DNA of 64,000 nucleotides from Acidimangrovimonas pyrenivorans (GCF_042643245.1 NZ_JBHRSK010000003.1:62001-126000), one strand, 5' to 3'. Positions 1-11,005 are shown, numbered from the stretch's first letter. A program made the numbers and translations. Notes: generated by a model not told the origin, from the sequence alone.

Positions 1-1
1 G

Positions 2-2419
2 GACTGGGGCGCCGGCGCCTATGTCACGGCGTCGCTGATCCGGCCGATGGACGCCGCGGCCGGCCACAACCCGGCCCGGGCGCTGGGCCTGACCTATGCC
101 AGGGTGAACCCCGGCCCGCGCCAGCTGACCGCCAGCATCGAGGCCCCCGAAGAGGCCGCGCCGCGCGGCCCACTTGACGTCGCGGTGAAGGTGGATGGCG
201 TGCAGCCGGGCGAAACCGCCTATGTCACGCTGGCGGCGGTGGATGTCGGTATCCTCAACCTCACCGCCTTCAAGGCGCCCGATCCCTCGGACCACTATTT
301 CGGCCAGCGCAAGCTGGGGGTCGGTATCCGCGACCTTTATGGCCGCCTCATCGACGGCATGAACGGCGCGATGGGCCAGGTGCGCTCGGGCGGCGACGCG
401 GCGGCGCAGGCGAAACTGATGTCGCCGCCGCCGACCGAGAAGCTGGTCGCGTTCTTCGTCGGGCCGGTGACGGTGGGGGCGGACGGGCTCGCCCATGCCA
501 CCTTCGACCTGCCGTCGTTCAACGGCACCGTGCGGCTGATGGCGGTGGCGTGGTCGAAGACCGGCGTCGGCCAGGCCAGCCGCGACGTGCTGGTGCGCGA
601 CCCGGTGGTGGTGACGGCCAGCCTGCCGCGCTTCCTGGCGCCGGGCGACGGCAGCCGGCTGCTGCTCGAGGTCCACCACGCCAAGGGGCCGGCGGGGCGT
701 GTCGGGCTCGACGTCACCTCGACGGGGGTGCAGATCGGCACCGTACCTTCGGGCTTCGATCTTGCCGAACATGGCCAAAAAAACCTCTCGATCCCGATCA
801 CGGCCGAGGAGGTGGGCAACCAGACCATCGACGTGACCCTGACCACGCCGGGCGGCCAGCGCCTGACCAAGACGCTCAACCTGCCGGTCGAGGTCAACGA
901 TCCTTCGGTGACGCGGGTCAGCCGTTTCAGCCTCGCCGCGGGCAAGGATTTCAGCCTGACCCGGGATGTCTTCACCGGGCTGCGGCCGGGCACCGGGCAG
1001 GTGACGATGGCGGTCGGTCCGATCGCCCGTTTCGATGCGCCCGGCCTGCTGGAGACGCTCAACCGCTATCCCTATGGCTGCACCGAGCAGCTTACCTCGA
1101 AGGCGCTGCCGCTGCTCTATTTCGAGGATGTCGCCAAGGTCATGGGCCTCGGCACCCGCGCCGACCTGCGCAAGAGGATCGAGACCGCGGTGACCGCGGT
1201 GCTGACCAATCAATCCTCGAACGGGGCTTTCGGGCTGTGGCGGCCGGGCTCGGGCGACCTGTGGCTTGACGCCTATGTCACCGATTTCCTCAGCCGGGCC
1301 CGGGCGCAGGGCTTCAAGGTGCCCGATGTCGCCTTCCGCGCGGCGCTGGACAACCTGCGCAACCAGATCAACTACGCCCCCGATTTCGACAAGAACGGCG
1401 GCCCCTACGCCTATGCCCTGATGGTGCTGGCACGCGAGGGCGCGGCGGCGGTGGGCGATCTGCGCTACTATGCCGACGTCAAGGCCGGGGCCTTCGACAC
1501 CCCGATCGCGGCGGCCCAGCTGGGCGCGGCGCTGGCGGCCTATGGCGACCAGACCCGCGCCGACGCCATGTTCCGCCGCGCGGCCAGGATGGTGGAGCAG
1601 GAGCCGGCCACCGGCGGGCTGTTCCAGACCTGGCGCGCCGATTACGGCACGGCGCGGCGCGATGCCGCCGCGGTGCTGGCGCTGGCCGGGGAAGCGGGCA
1701 GCAAGGTGGTCGACGACAGCGCGCTGATCGAGAAGATCGCCGCGCGACCCGGCGCTCTGAACGTCTCGACGCAGGAGGCGACCTGGGCGCTGCTGGCCAC
1801 CCATGCGCTGATCGACCGGGCCGGAGCCGAGGGCTTCACCGTGGATGGCGCGCCGGTGGACGGGCCGCTGATCCGGGTGGCCGAGGACCGGACCCTGCAG
1901 CCGGTGACGGTGCATAACGGGTCGCAATCCAAGGCGGTGCTGACCCTGACCACCTTCGGCGTGCCGCAGCAGCCGGGCAAGCCGGGCGGCAACGGTTACG
2001 CGATCAAGCGGTCCTATTACACGCTCGACGGCAAGCCCGCCGACATCGCCACCGTCAAGGCCGGCACGCGGCTGGTGACGGTGCTCGAGGTCACGCCCTT
2101 CGGCAAGGGCGAGGCGCGGCTGATGGTCGACGATCCGCTGCCGGCCGGGTTCGAGATCGACAACCCGCACCTGATCCGCGGCGGCGATGTCGGCGCGCTC
2201 GACTGGCTCAAGACCGAAGACGATGTCAGCCATAGCGAGTTCCGCCGCGACCGCTTCCTCGCCCAGGTCGACCGCCGCGGGCCGGCGTCGTTCCGCCTTG
2301 CCTATATCGTCCGCGCGGTCTCGCCCGGGACCTTCCACCACCCGGCGGCCAGCGTCGAGGACATGTATCGCCCGGCCTTCCGCGCCCATGGCGCGACCGG
2401 CACGGTGACAGTGCAGTGA
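2..2419 (+). CDS. Alpha-2-macroglobulin family protein, C-terminal part (gene starts before the window)
   Basis: The reading frame is open from base 2 and its start lies outside the window; about 805 residues of the C-terminal half are present. The key motif is a Cys-Thr-Glu-Gln thioester signature (CxEQ, codons 1079-1090) in the context YPYGCTEQ, followed by an alpha-helical thioester-domain region and a final beta-rich receptor-binding-like domain. Bacterial alpha-2-macroglobulins are periplasmic, often lipid-anchored protease traps; the thioester type (E. coli YfhM/ECAM) is typically encoded next to pbpC, as here, and is thought to guard the periplasm when the outer membrane is breached. 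The stop codon overlaps the pbpC GTG start by four bases, so the two are co-transcribed. The N-terminal signal and bait region cannot be seen. Confidence 0.92.
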   Translation, partial: DWGAGAYVTASLIRPMDAAAGHNPARALGLTYARVNPGPRQLTASIEAPEEAAPRGPLDVAVKVDGVQPGETAYVTLAAVDVGILNLTAFKAPDPSDHYFGQRKLGVGIRDLYGRLIDGMNGAMGQVRSGGDAAAQAKLMSPPPTEKLVAFFVGPVTVGADGLAHATFDLPSFNGTVRLMAVAWSKTGVGQASRDVLVRDPVVVTASLPRFLAPGDGSRLLLEVHHAKGPAGRVGLDVTSTGVQIGTVPSGFDLAEHGQKNLSIPITAEEVGNQTIDVTLTTPGGQRLTKTLNLPVEVNDPSVTRVSRFSLAAGKDFSLTRDVFTGLRPGTGQVTMAVGPIARFDAPGLLETLNRYPYGCTEQLTSKALPLLYFEDVAKVMGLGTRADLRKRIETAVTAVLTNQSSNGAFGLWRPGSGDLWLDAYVTDFLSRARAQGFKVPDVAFRAALDNLRNQINYAPDFDKNGGPYAYALMVLAREGAAAVGDLRYYADVKAGAFDTPIAAAQLGAALAAYGDQTRADAMFRRAARMVEQEPATGGLFQTWRADYGTARRDAAAVLALAGEAGSKVVDDSALIEKIAARPGALNVSTQEATWALLATHALIDRAGAEGFTVDGAPVDGPLIRVAEDRTLQPVTVHNGSQSKAVLTLTTFGVPQQPGKPGGNGYAIKRSYYTLDGKPADIATVKAGTRLVTVLEVTPFGKGEARLMVDDPLPAGFEIDNPHLIRGGDVGALDWLKTEDDVSHSEFRRDRFLAQVDRRGPASFRLAYIVRAVSPGTFHHPAASVEDMYRPAFRAHGATGTVTVQ

Positions 2420-4464
2420 AACGCCGCCTGCCGGCCACGCTTTTCGCCCTCGCGGCGGCGCTGTGGCTGGCGGCGCTGGGCCGTGACCGGTTCGACGCCT
2501 GGGTCGATGCGACGGTCCTGCCGTCCCTGAGCCCGGCAACCTCGGCCGAGGTGCTGGCCCGCGACGGCACCCTGCTGCGCGCCTTCACCGTCGGCAACGG
2601 GATCTGGCGGCTGGCGGTCGATCCGGCCAAGGTCGATCCGCTCTACCTCAAGATGCTGGTGGGCTACGAGGACCGGCGTTTCTACCGCCATCACGGCGTC
2701 GATCCCCGGGCGCTTGTCCGGGCGGCGGGGCAGGCGGCGCTGTCGGGCCATGTTGTCTCGGGCGGCTCGACCCTGACGATGCAGGTGGCGCGGCTGCTGG
2801 AGGATAGCGGCACCGGTCACTGGGCCGGCAAGCTGCGCCAGATCCGGCTGGCGCTGGCGCTGGAGCGGCACCTGTCGAAACGGCAGATTCTGTCTCTATA
2901 CCTACAGATCGCGCCCTTTGGCGGCAATCTGGAAGGGGTGCGGGCGGCGACGCTGGCCTATTTCGGCAAGGAGCCGCACCGGCTGACCCCGGCCCAGGCG
3001 GCGCTGCTGGTCGCCCTGCCGCAATCGCCCGAGACGCGGCGCCCCGACCGCGATCCGGCCGCCGCCGGGGCCGCCCGCGCCCGGGTGCTGGCGCGGTCGC
3101 TGGGCGAGGGCATATTGACCGCCGAGCAGGTGGGCGCGGCCCTTCGCGAACCGATCCCGGAGGTTCGCCGCCCCTTCCCGGCCCTCGCCCCCCATGTCGC
3201 CGAGCGGCTGTGTGCCGAACACCCGAACACCAGCCCGTTGCGCCTGACCCTCGATGCCGGTCTGCAGAAACGGCTGGAGCAGCTTGCCGCCGAGGCGGTC
3301 GCGGCCCATGGCAAGCGGCTGCAGGTGGCGATGGTGGTCGCCGATCACCGCTCGGGCGCGATCCTGGCCTCGGTCGGCTCGGCCGGCTACCGCCCCGGCC
3401 GGCGCCAGGGTTTCATCGACATGACCCGGGCGCTGCGTTCGCCCGGCTCGACCCTGAAGCCGCTGGTCTACGGCCTTGCCTTCGACCAGGGCCTCGCCCA
3501 CCCGGAAACCCTGATCGACGACCGCCCGGTCGCCTTCGGCAGCTACGAGCCGCAGAATTTTGACCACCGCTTCCGCGGCGAGATCCGGCTGCGCGAGGCA
3601 CTGCAGCTGTCGCTAAACATCCCCGCCGTGCTGCTGACCGACGCGATCGGGCCGGCCCGGCTGATGGCCGGGCTGCGCCGCGCCAGGGTCCATGCGGTGG
3701 TGCCGGGCGGCAAGCCGGGGCTGGCGGTGGCGCTGGGCGGCGTCGGCGTCGATCTGCAGGACCTGACCCAGCTCTACGCCGCCATCGCCCGCGGCGGCGT
3801 CGCCCTGCCGCTGCATGTTCGGGCCGGGGCGGCGCCGAACCCCGGCGCGCGGGTGATGTCGACCGTCGCGGCCTGGGAGGTCGCCGACATCCTTTCGGGC
3901 CTGCCGCCGCCGCCGGGCGCGCCGCGCAACCGCCTCGCCTACAAGACCGGCACCAGCTACGGCCATCGCGACGCCTGGGCGGTGGGCTTCGACGGACGCC
4001 ATGTCGTCGGCGTCTGGATGGGCCGGCCCGACGGCACTCCGGTGCCGGGCGCCTTCGGCGGCGAACTGGCCGCGCCGGTGCTGTTCCAGGCCTTCGCGCG
4101 GTTGAAGCCGACGCTCGATCCGCTGCCGCCGCCGCCCGCCGCGACGCTGATGGTGTCCAATGCCGAGCTGCCGCCGCCCCTGCGCCATTTCCGCAGCCGC
4201 AGAGCCGCTTTTGCTTCGCCGCCGGACGCCCCCGACCTGGCTTTTCCGCCCGACGGGGCGCAGGTCGAACTCACCGATGGCGAGCTGCTGGTCCGGGTCC
4301 GCAACGGTGTGCCGCCCTTCACCTGGCTGGCCGACGGCAAGCCGGTGGTGATCGGTTCGCGCGATCGTCAGGACGTGGTCAAGCTGGCGGCACCGGGCTT
4401 CGTCACCCTGTCGGTGATCGACGCCAAGGGGCGCGCCGCCCGGGCCACGGTGCAGCTGCGCTAA
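2416..4464 (+). CDS. pbpC: Penicillin-binding protein 1C (bifunctional transglycosylase/transpeptidase)
   Basis: 682 residues, starting at a GTG that overlaps the upstream stop (GTGA). Residues about 5-20 form a hydrophobic inner-membrane anchor. The GT51 glycosyltransferase domain follows, with the motif-1 glutamate in EDRRFYRHHGVD and motif 2 GGSTLTMQ. The transpeptidase domain carries SxxK (SPGSTLKP), SLN (QLSLNIPA) and KTGTS motifs. The C-terminal 90 residues match the PBP1C-specific beta-rich domain. Length is at the short end of the 700-780 residues usual for PbpC. It builds and cross-links peptidoglycan in the periplasm; PBP1C is generally dispensable and its pairing with a thioester alpha-2-macroglobulin suggests a wall-repair and defence role. 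Confidence 0.95.
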   Translation: MKRRLPATLFALAAALWLAALGRDRFDAWVDATVLPSLSPATSAEVLARDGTLLRAFTVGNGIWRLAVDPAKVDPLYLKMLVGYEDRRFYRHHGVDPRALVRAAGQAALSGHVVSGGSTLTMQVARLLEDSGTGHWAGKLRQIRLALALERHLSKRQILSLYLQIAPFGGNLEGVRAATLAYFGKEPHRLTPAQAALLVALPQSPETRRPDRDPAAAGAARARVLARSLGEGILTAEQVGAALREPIPEVRRPFPALAPHVAERLCAEHPNTSPLRLTLDAGLQKRLEQLAAEAVAAHGKRLQVAMVVADHRSGAILASVGSAGYRPGRRQGFIDMTRALRSPGSTLKPLVYGLAFDQGLAHPETLIDDRPVAFGSYEPQNFDHRFRGEIRLREALQLSLNIPAVLLTDAIGPARLMAGLRRARVHAVVPGGKPGLAVALGGVGVDLQDLTQLYAAIARGGVALPLHVRAGAAPNPGARVMSTVAAWEVADILSGLPPPPGAPRNRLAYKTGTSYGHRDAWAVGFDGRHVVGVWMGRPDGTPVPGAFGGELAAPVLFQAFARLKPTLDPLPPPPAATLMVSNAELPPPLRHFRSRRAAFASPPDAPDLAFPPDGAQVELTDGELLVRVRNGVPPFTWLADGKPVVIGSRDRQDVVKLAAPGFVTLSVIDAKGRAARATVQLR

Positions 4465-4494
4465 CGGCCCGGCCCCTGCGCAAACGGAGGGTTC

Positions 4495-4585
4495 GGGACG
4501 CTCCGCGGGGAGTATTTGTCGCAAAGAAGAAATGCAGGGCTCCCATTTCTTCTTTGTCCAAGTACTCCCGCCGGAGGCGTCCCGC
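4495..4585. repeat. Long inverted repeat between convergent genes (intergenic repeat family, copy A)
   Basis: Two arms of about 40 bases, 4495-4534 and 4544-4585, are imperfect reverse complements around a 9-base spacer. The inner part, AAAGAAGAAATG against CATTTCTTCTTT, is perfect; the outer part is GGGAGTATTTG against CAAGTACTCCC plus a G+C-rich end. The element lies between the convergent pbpC and TPP-enzyme genes and would make a very stable hairpin on either strand, so a bidirectional terminator or 3'-end stabiliser is a reasonable guess. Related sequences lie at 11207-11236 and 40637-40745. Confidence 0.8.
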
Positions 4586-4600
4586 CCTCTCCGCCTGTGT

Positions 4601-6262
4601 CTAGCCTCGGGCCTTCTCTCCCAGCGCCCGCATCTCGCTGACGGTCATCGAGGTCGACAGCATCTCGGCGTCGAGCTTCAACTCGATCACGGCGGGTTTG
4701 CCCGCGTCCCGCGCCCGCTCGAAGGCGGCGGCGAAATCGGCGCCGTCCGCGACCGTCTCGCCATGGCCGCCATAGGCCCGGGCGAGGGCGGCGAAATCGG
4801 GATTGGCGAGGTTGGTGCCCGAGATCCGGCCGGGATAGTGACGTTCCTGGTGCATCCGGATGGTGCCGTAGCGGCCGTTATTGGCGACGACGACGATCAC
4901 CGCCGCGCCATGTTGCACCGCGGTCGAGAATTCGTTCAGCGTCATCTGGAAATCGCCGTCGCCGGCCAGGCAGACCACCGTCCGCATCGGGTGCTGAAGC
5001 TTGGCCGCGATCGCGGCGGGGAAGCCGTAGCCCATGCTGCCCGAGGTCGGCGCCAGCTGGGTGCCGTGGCGCTTGAAGCGGTAGTAGCGGTGCAGGAAGG
5101 CGGCGTAGTTGCCGGCGCCGTTGGTCAGGATGGCGTCCTCGGGCAGGCTGTCCGAGAGCCAGCTCACCACCTGCTCCATCTTTACCGCGCCGGGGGTCTC
5201 GACCGGGTCGCCCCAGGCCTCGTACTCGGCGCGGGCGGCCTCGGTCCAATCGGCCCAGCTGTCCTTGCCCGGGCCGTTGCGGCGGGCGAGTTCGGAGATC
5301 ATCTGCCCGGCATCGGCGGCGATGGCAAGCTCGGGGCGGAAGACGCGGCCAAGCTCGTCCGGGTCGGGGTGGACATGGAGGATCTTCGGCCCCGGCCTGG
5401 TCGGGTCGAGCAGCTCGTAGCCGCCGGTCGCGATATCGCCGAAGCGCGAGCCCAGCACCAGCAGGCAGTCGGCCTGTTGCAGCCGCTTGCCCAGCTTCGG
5501 GTTCATGCCGACGCCGAGATCGCCGACATAGTTGGCGTGGCGGTTGTCCATGTGGTCCTGGCGCCGGAAGGTGACGGCGACCGGCAGGCCCCAGGCGCCG
5601 GCGAACCGCTCGAGATCCAGCGCGGTCTCCTGCGACCACAGCGTGCCGCCGGCGACCACCAGCGGCCGCTCGGCCTCGGCCAGCGCCGCCGCCACGGCGG
5701 TGACCTGCGCGTCGCTCACCCCTTCGGGCGCCGGGGCCGGGGCGGCGATGTCGGTGACATCCGACGCCGTGCTCAGCATGTCCTCGGGCAGGGCAAGGAC
5801 AACCGGTCCGGGCCGGCCCGAACAGGCGACGTGGAAAGCGCGCGAGACATATTCCGGGATGCGCTCGGTCTGGTCGATCTCGGCCACCCATTTCGCCAGC
5901 GTGCCGAAGACGGCGCGGTAGTCGACCTCCTGGAACGCCTCGCGGTCGCGGTGGTTGCGGGCGATCTGGCCGACGAAGACGACCATCGGCGTCGAATCCT
6001 GCTTGGCGACATGGATGCCCGAGGAGGCATTGGTCGCCCCCGGCCCGCGGGTGACGAAGAGCACGCCGGGCTTGCCGGTCAGCTTGCCATGCGCCTCGGC
6101 CATCATCGCCGCGCCGCCCTCCTGGCGGCAGACGACATTCTGAATCCCGCTGTCATAGAGACCGTCCAGCGCCGCCAGGAAGCTTTCGCCGGGTACCGAG
6201 AATACCCGCTCCACACCCTGGATCGCCAGTTGATCCGCCAAGATTTTGCCGCCGTGCCGCAT
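4601..6262 (-). CDS. Thiamine pyrophosphate enzyme, acetolactate synthase large-subunit-like
   Basis: 553 residues. I chose the ATG at 6262 because GGAGG sits 7 bases upstream and the protein then begins at the usual TPP-enzyme N-terminus; an in-frame extension of 40 residues is not protein-like. The N-terminal pyrimidine-binding domain has PGES at about residues 24-27 and the catalytic glutamate Glu48 in CRQEGGA. A central Rossmann-like domain follows, then the PP domain with GDGDFQM near residue 433 and the downstream NN of the metal-binding motif. The family includes acetolactate synthase, glyoxylate carboligase, benzoylformate decarboxylase and similar decarboxylase/ligases. No small regulatory subunit lies nearby, so a catabolic TPP enzyme is at least as likely as the IlvB housekeeping enzyme. 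It is divergent from the FMN reductase gene. Confidence 0.88.
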   Translation of the reverse strand: MRHGGKILADQLAIQGVERVFSVPGESFLAALDGLYDSGIQNVVCRQEGGAAMMAEAHGKLTGKPGVLFVTRGPGATNASSGIHVAKQDSTPMVVFVGQIARNHRDREAFQEVDYRAVFGTLAKWVAEIDQTERIPEYVSRAFHVACSGRPGPVVLALPEDMLSTASDVTDIAAPAPAPEGVSDAQVTAVAAALAEAERPLVVAGGTLWSQETALDLERFAGAWGLPVAVTFRRQDHMDNRHANYVGDLGVGMNPKLGKRLQQADCLLVLGSRFGDIATGGYELLDPTRPGPKILHVHPDPDELGRVFRPELAIAADAGQMISELARRNGPGKDSWADWTEAARAEYEAWGDPVETPGAVKMEQVVSWLSDSLPEDAILTNGAGNYAAFLHRYYRFKRHGTQLAPTSGSMGYGFPAAIAAKLQHPMRTVVCLAGDGDFQMTLNEFSTAVQHGAAVIVVVANNGRYGTIRMHQERHYPGRISGTNLANPDFAALARAYGGHGETVADGADFAAAFERARDAGKPAVIELKLDAEMLSTSMTVSEMRALGEKARG

Positions 6263-6375
6263 CGCTTGCCTCCGTTCCGATCGTCGCCACCCTGCGTCAG
6301 CCGGAGGCCGGGGGCAAGCGGGTTGCACCTGCCGCCGGACGCCGTAAGACAGGGGCGTGAACAGGGGAAATTGCG

Positions 6376-6927
6376 ATGACACTGAAACTCTTCGGCATCC
6401 CCGGCGCCCTGCGCGCCGGATCGACCAACCGTCTGCTGCTGGCCGAGGCCCGGCGGGCCTTTGGCGCGGCGGCCTATGACGAGGCCGACCTGCGCCTGCC
6501 GCTCTTCGATGCCGACGAGGAGGAGGCGACGGGCATCCCCGACAAGGTCCAGCGCCTGGCCGACGGGATCGGGGCCGCGGACGCGGTGATCATCGCCACG
6601 CCGGAATACAACAAGGCGCCGCCCGGGGTGCTGAAGAACGCGCTCGACTGGGTCAGCCGGACCGAGGGCCAGCCGTTCCGCGACAAGCCGGTGGCGATCA
6701 TGTCGGCGACGGGCGGCCGGGCCGGCGGCGAGCGCACGCAATACGCGCTGCGGCTGTTCCTGATGCCGTTCCGGGCCCATGTCCTGCCGGGGCCGGATGT
6801 TCTGATCCCCGACAGCAGCAAGGCCTTCGATGCCGACGGGCACCTGATCGACGCGCGTCAGCGCAAGGCGCTGGACGAGTTGATGGCGGATTTGCGGGCG
6901 GCGGCGGAGCGGCACCGCGCGGGCTGA
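6376..6927 (+). CDS. NADPH-dependent FMN reductase family protein
   Basis: 183 residues with the flavodoxin-like fold of the NADPH_red/ArsH-ChrR family. The FMN phosphate-binding loop is GALRAGSTNR at about residues 10-19, and the family signature TPEYNKAPPGVLKNALDW starts near residue 75. Such enzymes reduce FMN, quinones, azo dyes or chromate using NAD(P)H in the cytoplasm; the physiological substrate cannot be told from sequence. A purine-rich GGGGAAA precedes the ATG. It is divergent from the TPP-enzyme gene with about 110 bases between the starts, and followed by 109 bases before the next gene. Confidence 0.9.
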   Translation: MTLKLFGIPGALRAGSTNRLLLAEARRAFGAAAYDEADLRLPLFDADEEEATGIPDKVQRLADGIGAADAVIIATPEYNKAPPGVLKNALDWVSRTEGQPFRDKPVAIMSATGGRAGGERTQYALRLFLMPFRAHVLPGPDVLIPDSSKAFDADGHLIDARQRKALDELMADLRAAAERHRAG

Positions 6928-7036
6928 ATCGTCTCTAACATGGCCGGAAACGGCCCGTTCAGGGCTGTTCCCGGTTTTCGCTGGCCGGGCCGGGTTTGCC
7001 ATTCCCAAGCGCCGGTTTCGGCTCTACCCTTGCGCC

Positions 7037-7831
7037 ATGCACCCTTCCGTCGGCACCAGCCTCACCACCACAGACCCGCTCGACCCGGCCCGGGCGCAGG
7101 CCTTTTGCGCCACGCTGGGCTTGCCCTACGATCCGGCCGCGCCGCTGCCGCCTTTCGCCCACCAGGTTTATTTCTGGACCGCCCTGCCCGAGGCGGAGCT
7201 GGGCCGTGACGGTCACCCGAAGACCGGCGGTTTCATCCCCGATCTCGGCCTGCCGCGGCGGATGTGGGCCGGCGGGCGGCTGGCCTTCCACGCCCCGCTC
7301 TTCGCCGGGCGGCCGGCGCTGCGGGTGACCACGATCGAGGCGGTGACCGAGAAGTCGGGGCGCACCGGGCCGCTCGCCTTCGTCACCCTGCGGCACGAGA
7401 TCAGCCAGGACGGCCAGACCTGCCTGACCGAGTGGCAGGACCTTGTCTATCGCGAGGATCCGGCCCCCGGCGCACCGCAGCCGGTGCCGCCGGAAGCGCC
7501 GGTCGAGGCGGAACAGAGCCTAAAACGGGCCTTCTCGACGACGACGCTGTTCCGCTATTCGGCGCTGACCTTCAACGGCCACCGCATCCATTACGACCTC
7601 GACTATTGCCGCGAGGTCGAGGGCTATCCGGGGCTGATCGTCCACGGCCCGCTGCTGGCGCAGGTCCTGATGCTGATGGCGGAGGAACATCTCGGGTCGC
7701 TCAGCGGCTTCCGCTTCCGCGCCACCGCGCCGCTGTTCCATTTCGAACAGGCGCGTTTCGCGCGCCGGGGCAACCGGCTCTGGGTCGCCGGGCCGGACGG
7801 CCGGCAATGCATGGCGGCCGAGGCGGAATAG
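7037..7831 (+). CDS. Hot-dog fold (FAS1-like/MaoC) acyl-CoA dehydratase, mesaconyl-C4-CoA or itaconyl-CoA hydratase-like
   Basis: 264 residues. The two-part layout, an N-terminal FAS1-like dehydratase half and a C-terminal half with RYSALTFNGHRIHYD and IVHGPLLAQ, is that of the HTD2 / mesaconyl-C4-CoA hydratase family. The conserved HRIHYD and HGPL segments supply the catalytic His and substrate-binding residues of the R-hydratase hot-dog fold. The reaction is expected to be reversible hydration of a 2-enoyl-CoA such as mesaconyl-C4-CoA or itaconyl-CoA; no pathway partner is adjacent, so the substrate is uncertain. No Shine-Dalgarno sequence precedes the ATG, but TACCCT ends six bases before it, which suggests a leaderless mRNA. 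It is convergent with yaaA, with only 18 bases between the stops. Confidence 0.82.
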   Translation: MHPSVGTSLTTTDPLDPARAQAFCATLGLPYDPAAPLPPFAHQVYFWTALPEAELGRDGHPKTGGFIPDLGLPRRMWAGGRLAFHAPLFAGRPALRVTTIEAVTEKSGRTGPLAFVTLRHEISQDGQTCLTEWQDLVYREDPAPGAPQPVPPEAPVEAEQSLKRAFSTTTLFRYSALTFNGHRIHYDLDYCREVEGYPGLIVHGPLLAQVLMLMAEEHLGSLSGFRFRATAPLFHFEQARFARRGNRLWVAGPDGRQCMAAEAE

Positions 7832-7849
7832 GCCGGGTCAGAGCCTGTT

Positions 7850-8635
7850 TCAGGCCGCCGCGGCGTCGGTTTCGCTGCGCAGGAAGACCCAGCGGTCGCC
7901 TTCGCTCAGATCGGGCTCGAAACGGTAGCCGCCGGTGTCGAAGCCCTTCAGGGCCTCGGGATCGGTCAGCCGGTTCTCCATCATGTAACGCGCCATCGCC
8001 CCGCGTGCCCGCTTGGCCCAGAAGCTGACCACCTTGCGCTCGGTGCCGCGTTCCTCGAGGAAGACCGGGGTGATCACCCGCAGCGTCAGCGCGGCCGGGT
8101 CGACGGCGCTGAAATACTCGGTCGAGGCGCAGTTGACGAGCAGGTCGGTCCCGGCCCGCGCTGCCGCCGCGTTCAGCGCCAGCGACAGCCGGTCGCCCCA
8201 GTAGTCGTACAGTGATTTGCCGCGCGCCGTCTTCAGCCGGCTGCCCATTTCAAGGCGATAGGCTTGAATCTGGTCGAGGGGCCGCAGCAGCCCGTACAGG
8301 CCGGACAGGATCCGCAGGTGATCCTGGGCCCAGCGCAACGCATCCTCGTCCAGCGTCTTGGCCTCGAGCCCGACATAGGTGTCGCCGGCAAAGGCGAAGG
8401 CGGCGGGGCGCAGGGCCACGGGGTCCGGCGTCTCCGAGAAGGCGGCGAAACGGTCGGCATTCAGCTTGGCGAGGTTCTCGCTGATCGACATCAGCTTGCG
8501 CAGCTCGTCCACCGACAACCCGCGCGCGACCGCGGCCAGTTCCGCCGCCTCGTCGGGGAATTGCGGCTCGGTGACCGGCAGCGGGGCCTTGGCGTTCCAG
8601 TTGAGCTTCTTGGCGGGCGAGATCACGGCCAGCAT
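7850..8635 (-). CDS. yaaA: Peroxide stress protein YaaA (DUF328/UPF0246)
   Basis: 261 residues. The N-terminus MLAVISPAKKLNW is diagnostic of the YaaA family, as are GLYGLLRPLD near residue 118 and the C-terminal FKGF-like region (ALKGFDTGGYRF). E. coli YaaA is induced by OxyR, limits intracellular free iron and binds DNA, reducing oxidative DNA damage. The ribosome-binding site (GAGGAG) lies inside the end of recQ, three bases downstream of whose stop this gene starts, so the two are one operon. The pairing with a DNA-repair helicase agrees with a role in oxidative damage protection. Confidence 0.95.
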   Translation of the reverse strand: MLAVISPAKKLNWNAKAPLPVTEPQFPDEAAELAAVARGLSVDELRKLMSISENLAKLNADRFAAFSETPDPVALRPAAFAFAGDTYVGLEAKTLDEDALRWAQDHLRILSGLYGLLRPLDQIQAYRLEMGSRLKTARGKSLYDYWGDRLSLALNAAAARAGTDLLVNCASTEYFSAVDPAALTLRVITPVFLEERGTERKVVSFWAKRARGAMARYMMENRLTDPEALKGFDTGGYRFEPDLSEGDRWVFLRSETDAAAA

Positions 8636-8638
8636 GCG

Positions 8639-10681
<2,043 letters not shown>

Positions 10682-10712
10682 CGGGAGAACGGCCTGAATT
10701 GGGACAGGTCAG

Positions 10713-10730
10713 ACCCGTTAGTAAACGGGT
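10713..10730. other. Perfect hairpin spanning the YggT stop codon
   Basis: ACCCGTT-AGTA-AACGGGT, 7-base arms with a 4-base loop, includes the stop codon of the YggT gene (10718-10720, minus strand). No T-run follows on either strand, so it is not a classical terminator. It might limit read-through from the YggT gene into recQ or stabilise the mRNA 3' end. Confidence 0.4.
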
Positions 10731-11005
10731 CCGAAGTTCCGCGCGATCGCTGTGCGGATGATGATGATGGCGATCAGCACGACGAGGGGCGCCAGATCGA
10801 GCGTTCCGGTATCCGGCATGAAGCGGCGCACGCGCGAATAGATCGGGTCGAGCAACCGGTTGAGGCCGTCCCAGAGCTGATAGACCAGCGGCTGACGCAG
10901 GTTGAGCACCTGGAAGTTGATCAGCCAGCTCATGATGATGTGGGCGATCACGACGAAATAGACGACGTTCAGAATCAGCTGTGCGGCGAAGACGAGTGTG
11001 CCCAT
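10718..11005 (-). CDS. YggT family membrane protein
   Basis: 95 residues, beginning MGTLVFAAQ at 11005; the frame stays open upstream but that extension is not protein-like. Two hydrophobic segments (about residues 5-28 and 70-90) flank a short loop with the family pattern W-D-x-LNRLLDPIYSRVRRFMP. YggT proteins are small integral membrane proteins linked by context to cell-division and polar growth genes and, in some bacteria, to osmotic tolerance; the molecular function is unknown. Upstream on this strand is a 345-base gene-free stretch that should hold its promoter. recQ follows 36 bases downstream on the same strand. Confidence 0.9.
   Translation of the reverse strand: MGTLVFAAQLILNVVYFVVIAHIIMSWLINFQVLNLRQPLVYQLWDGLNRLLDPIYSRVRRFMPDTGTLDLAPLVVLIAIIIIRTAIARNFGPVY

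Noticed and set aside
4532..6379. A 615-codon open frame opposite the TPP enzyme
   Set aside because: It begins inside the inverted repeat and mirrors a gene with complete TPP motifs.
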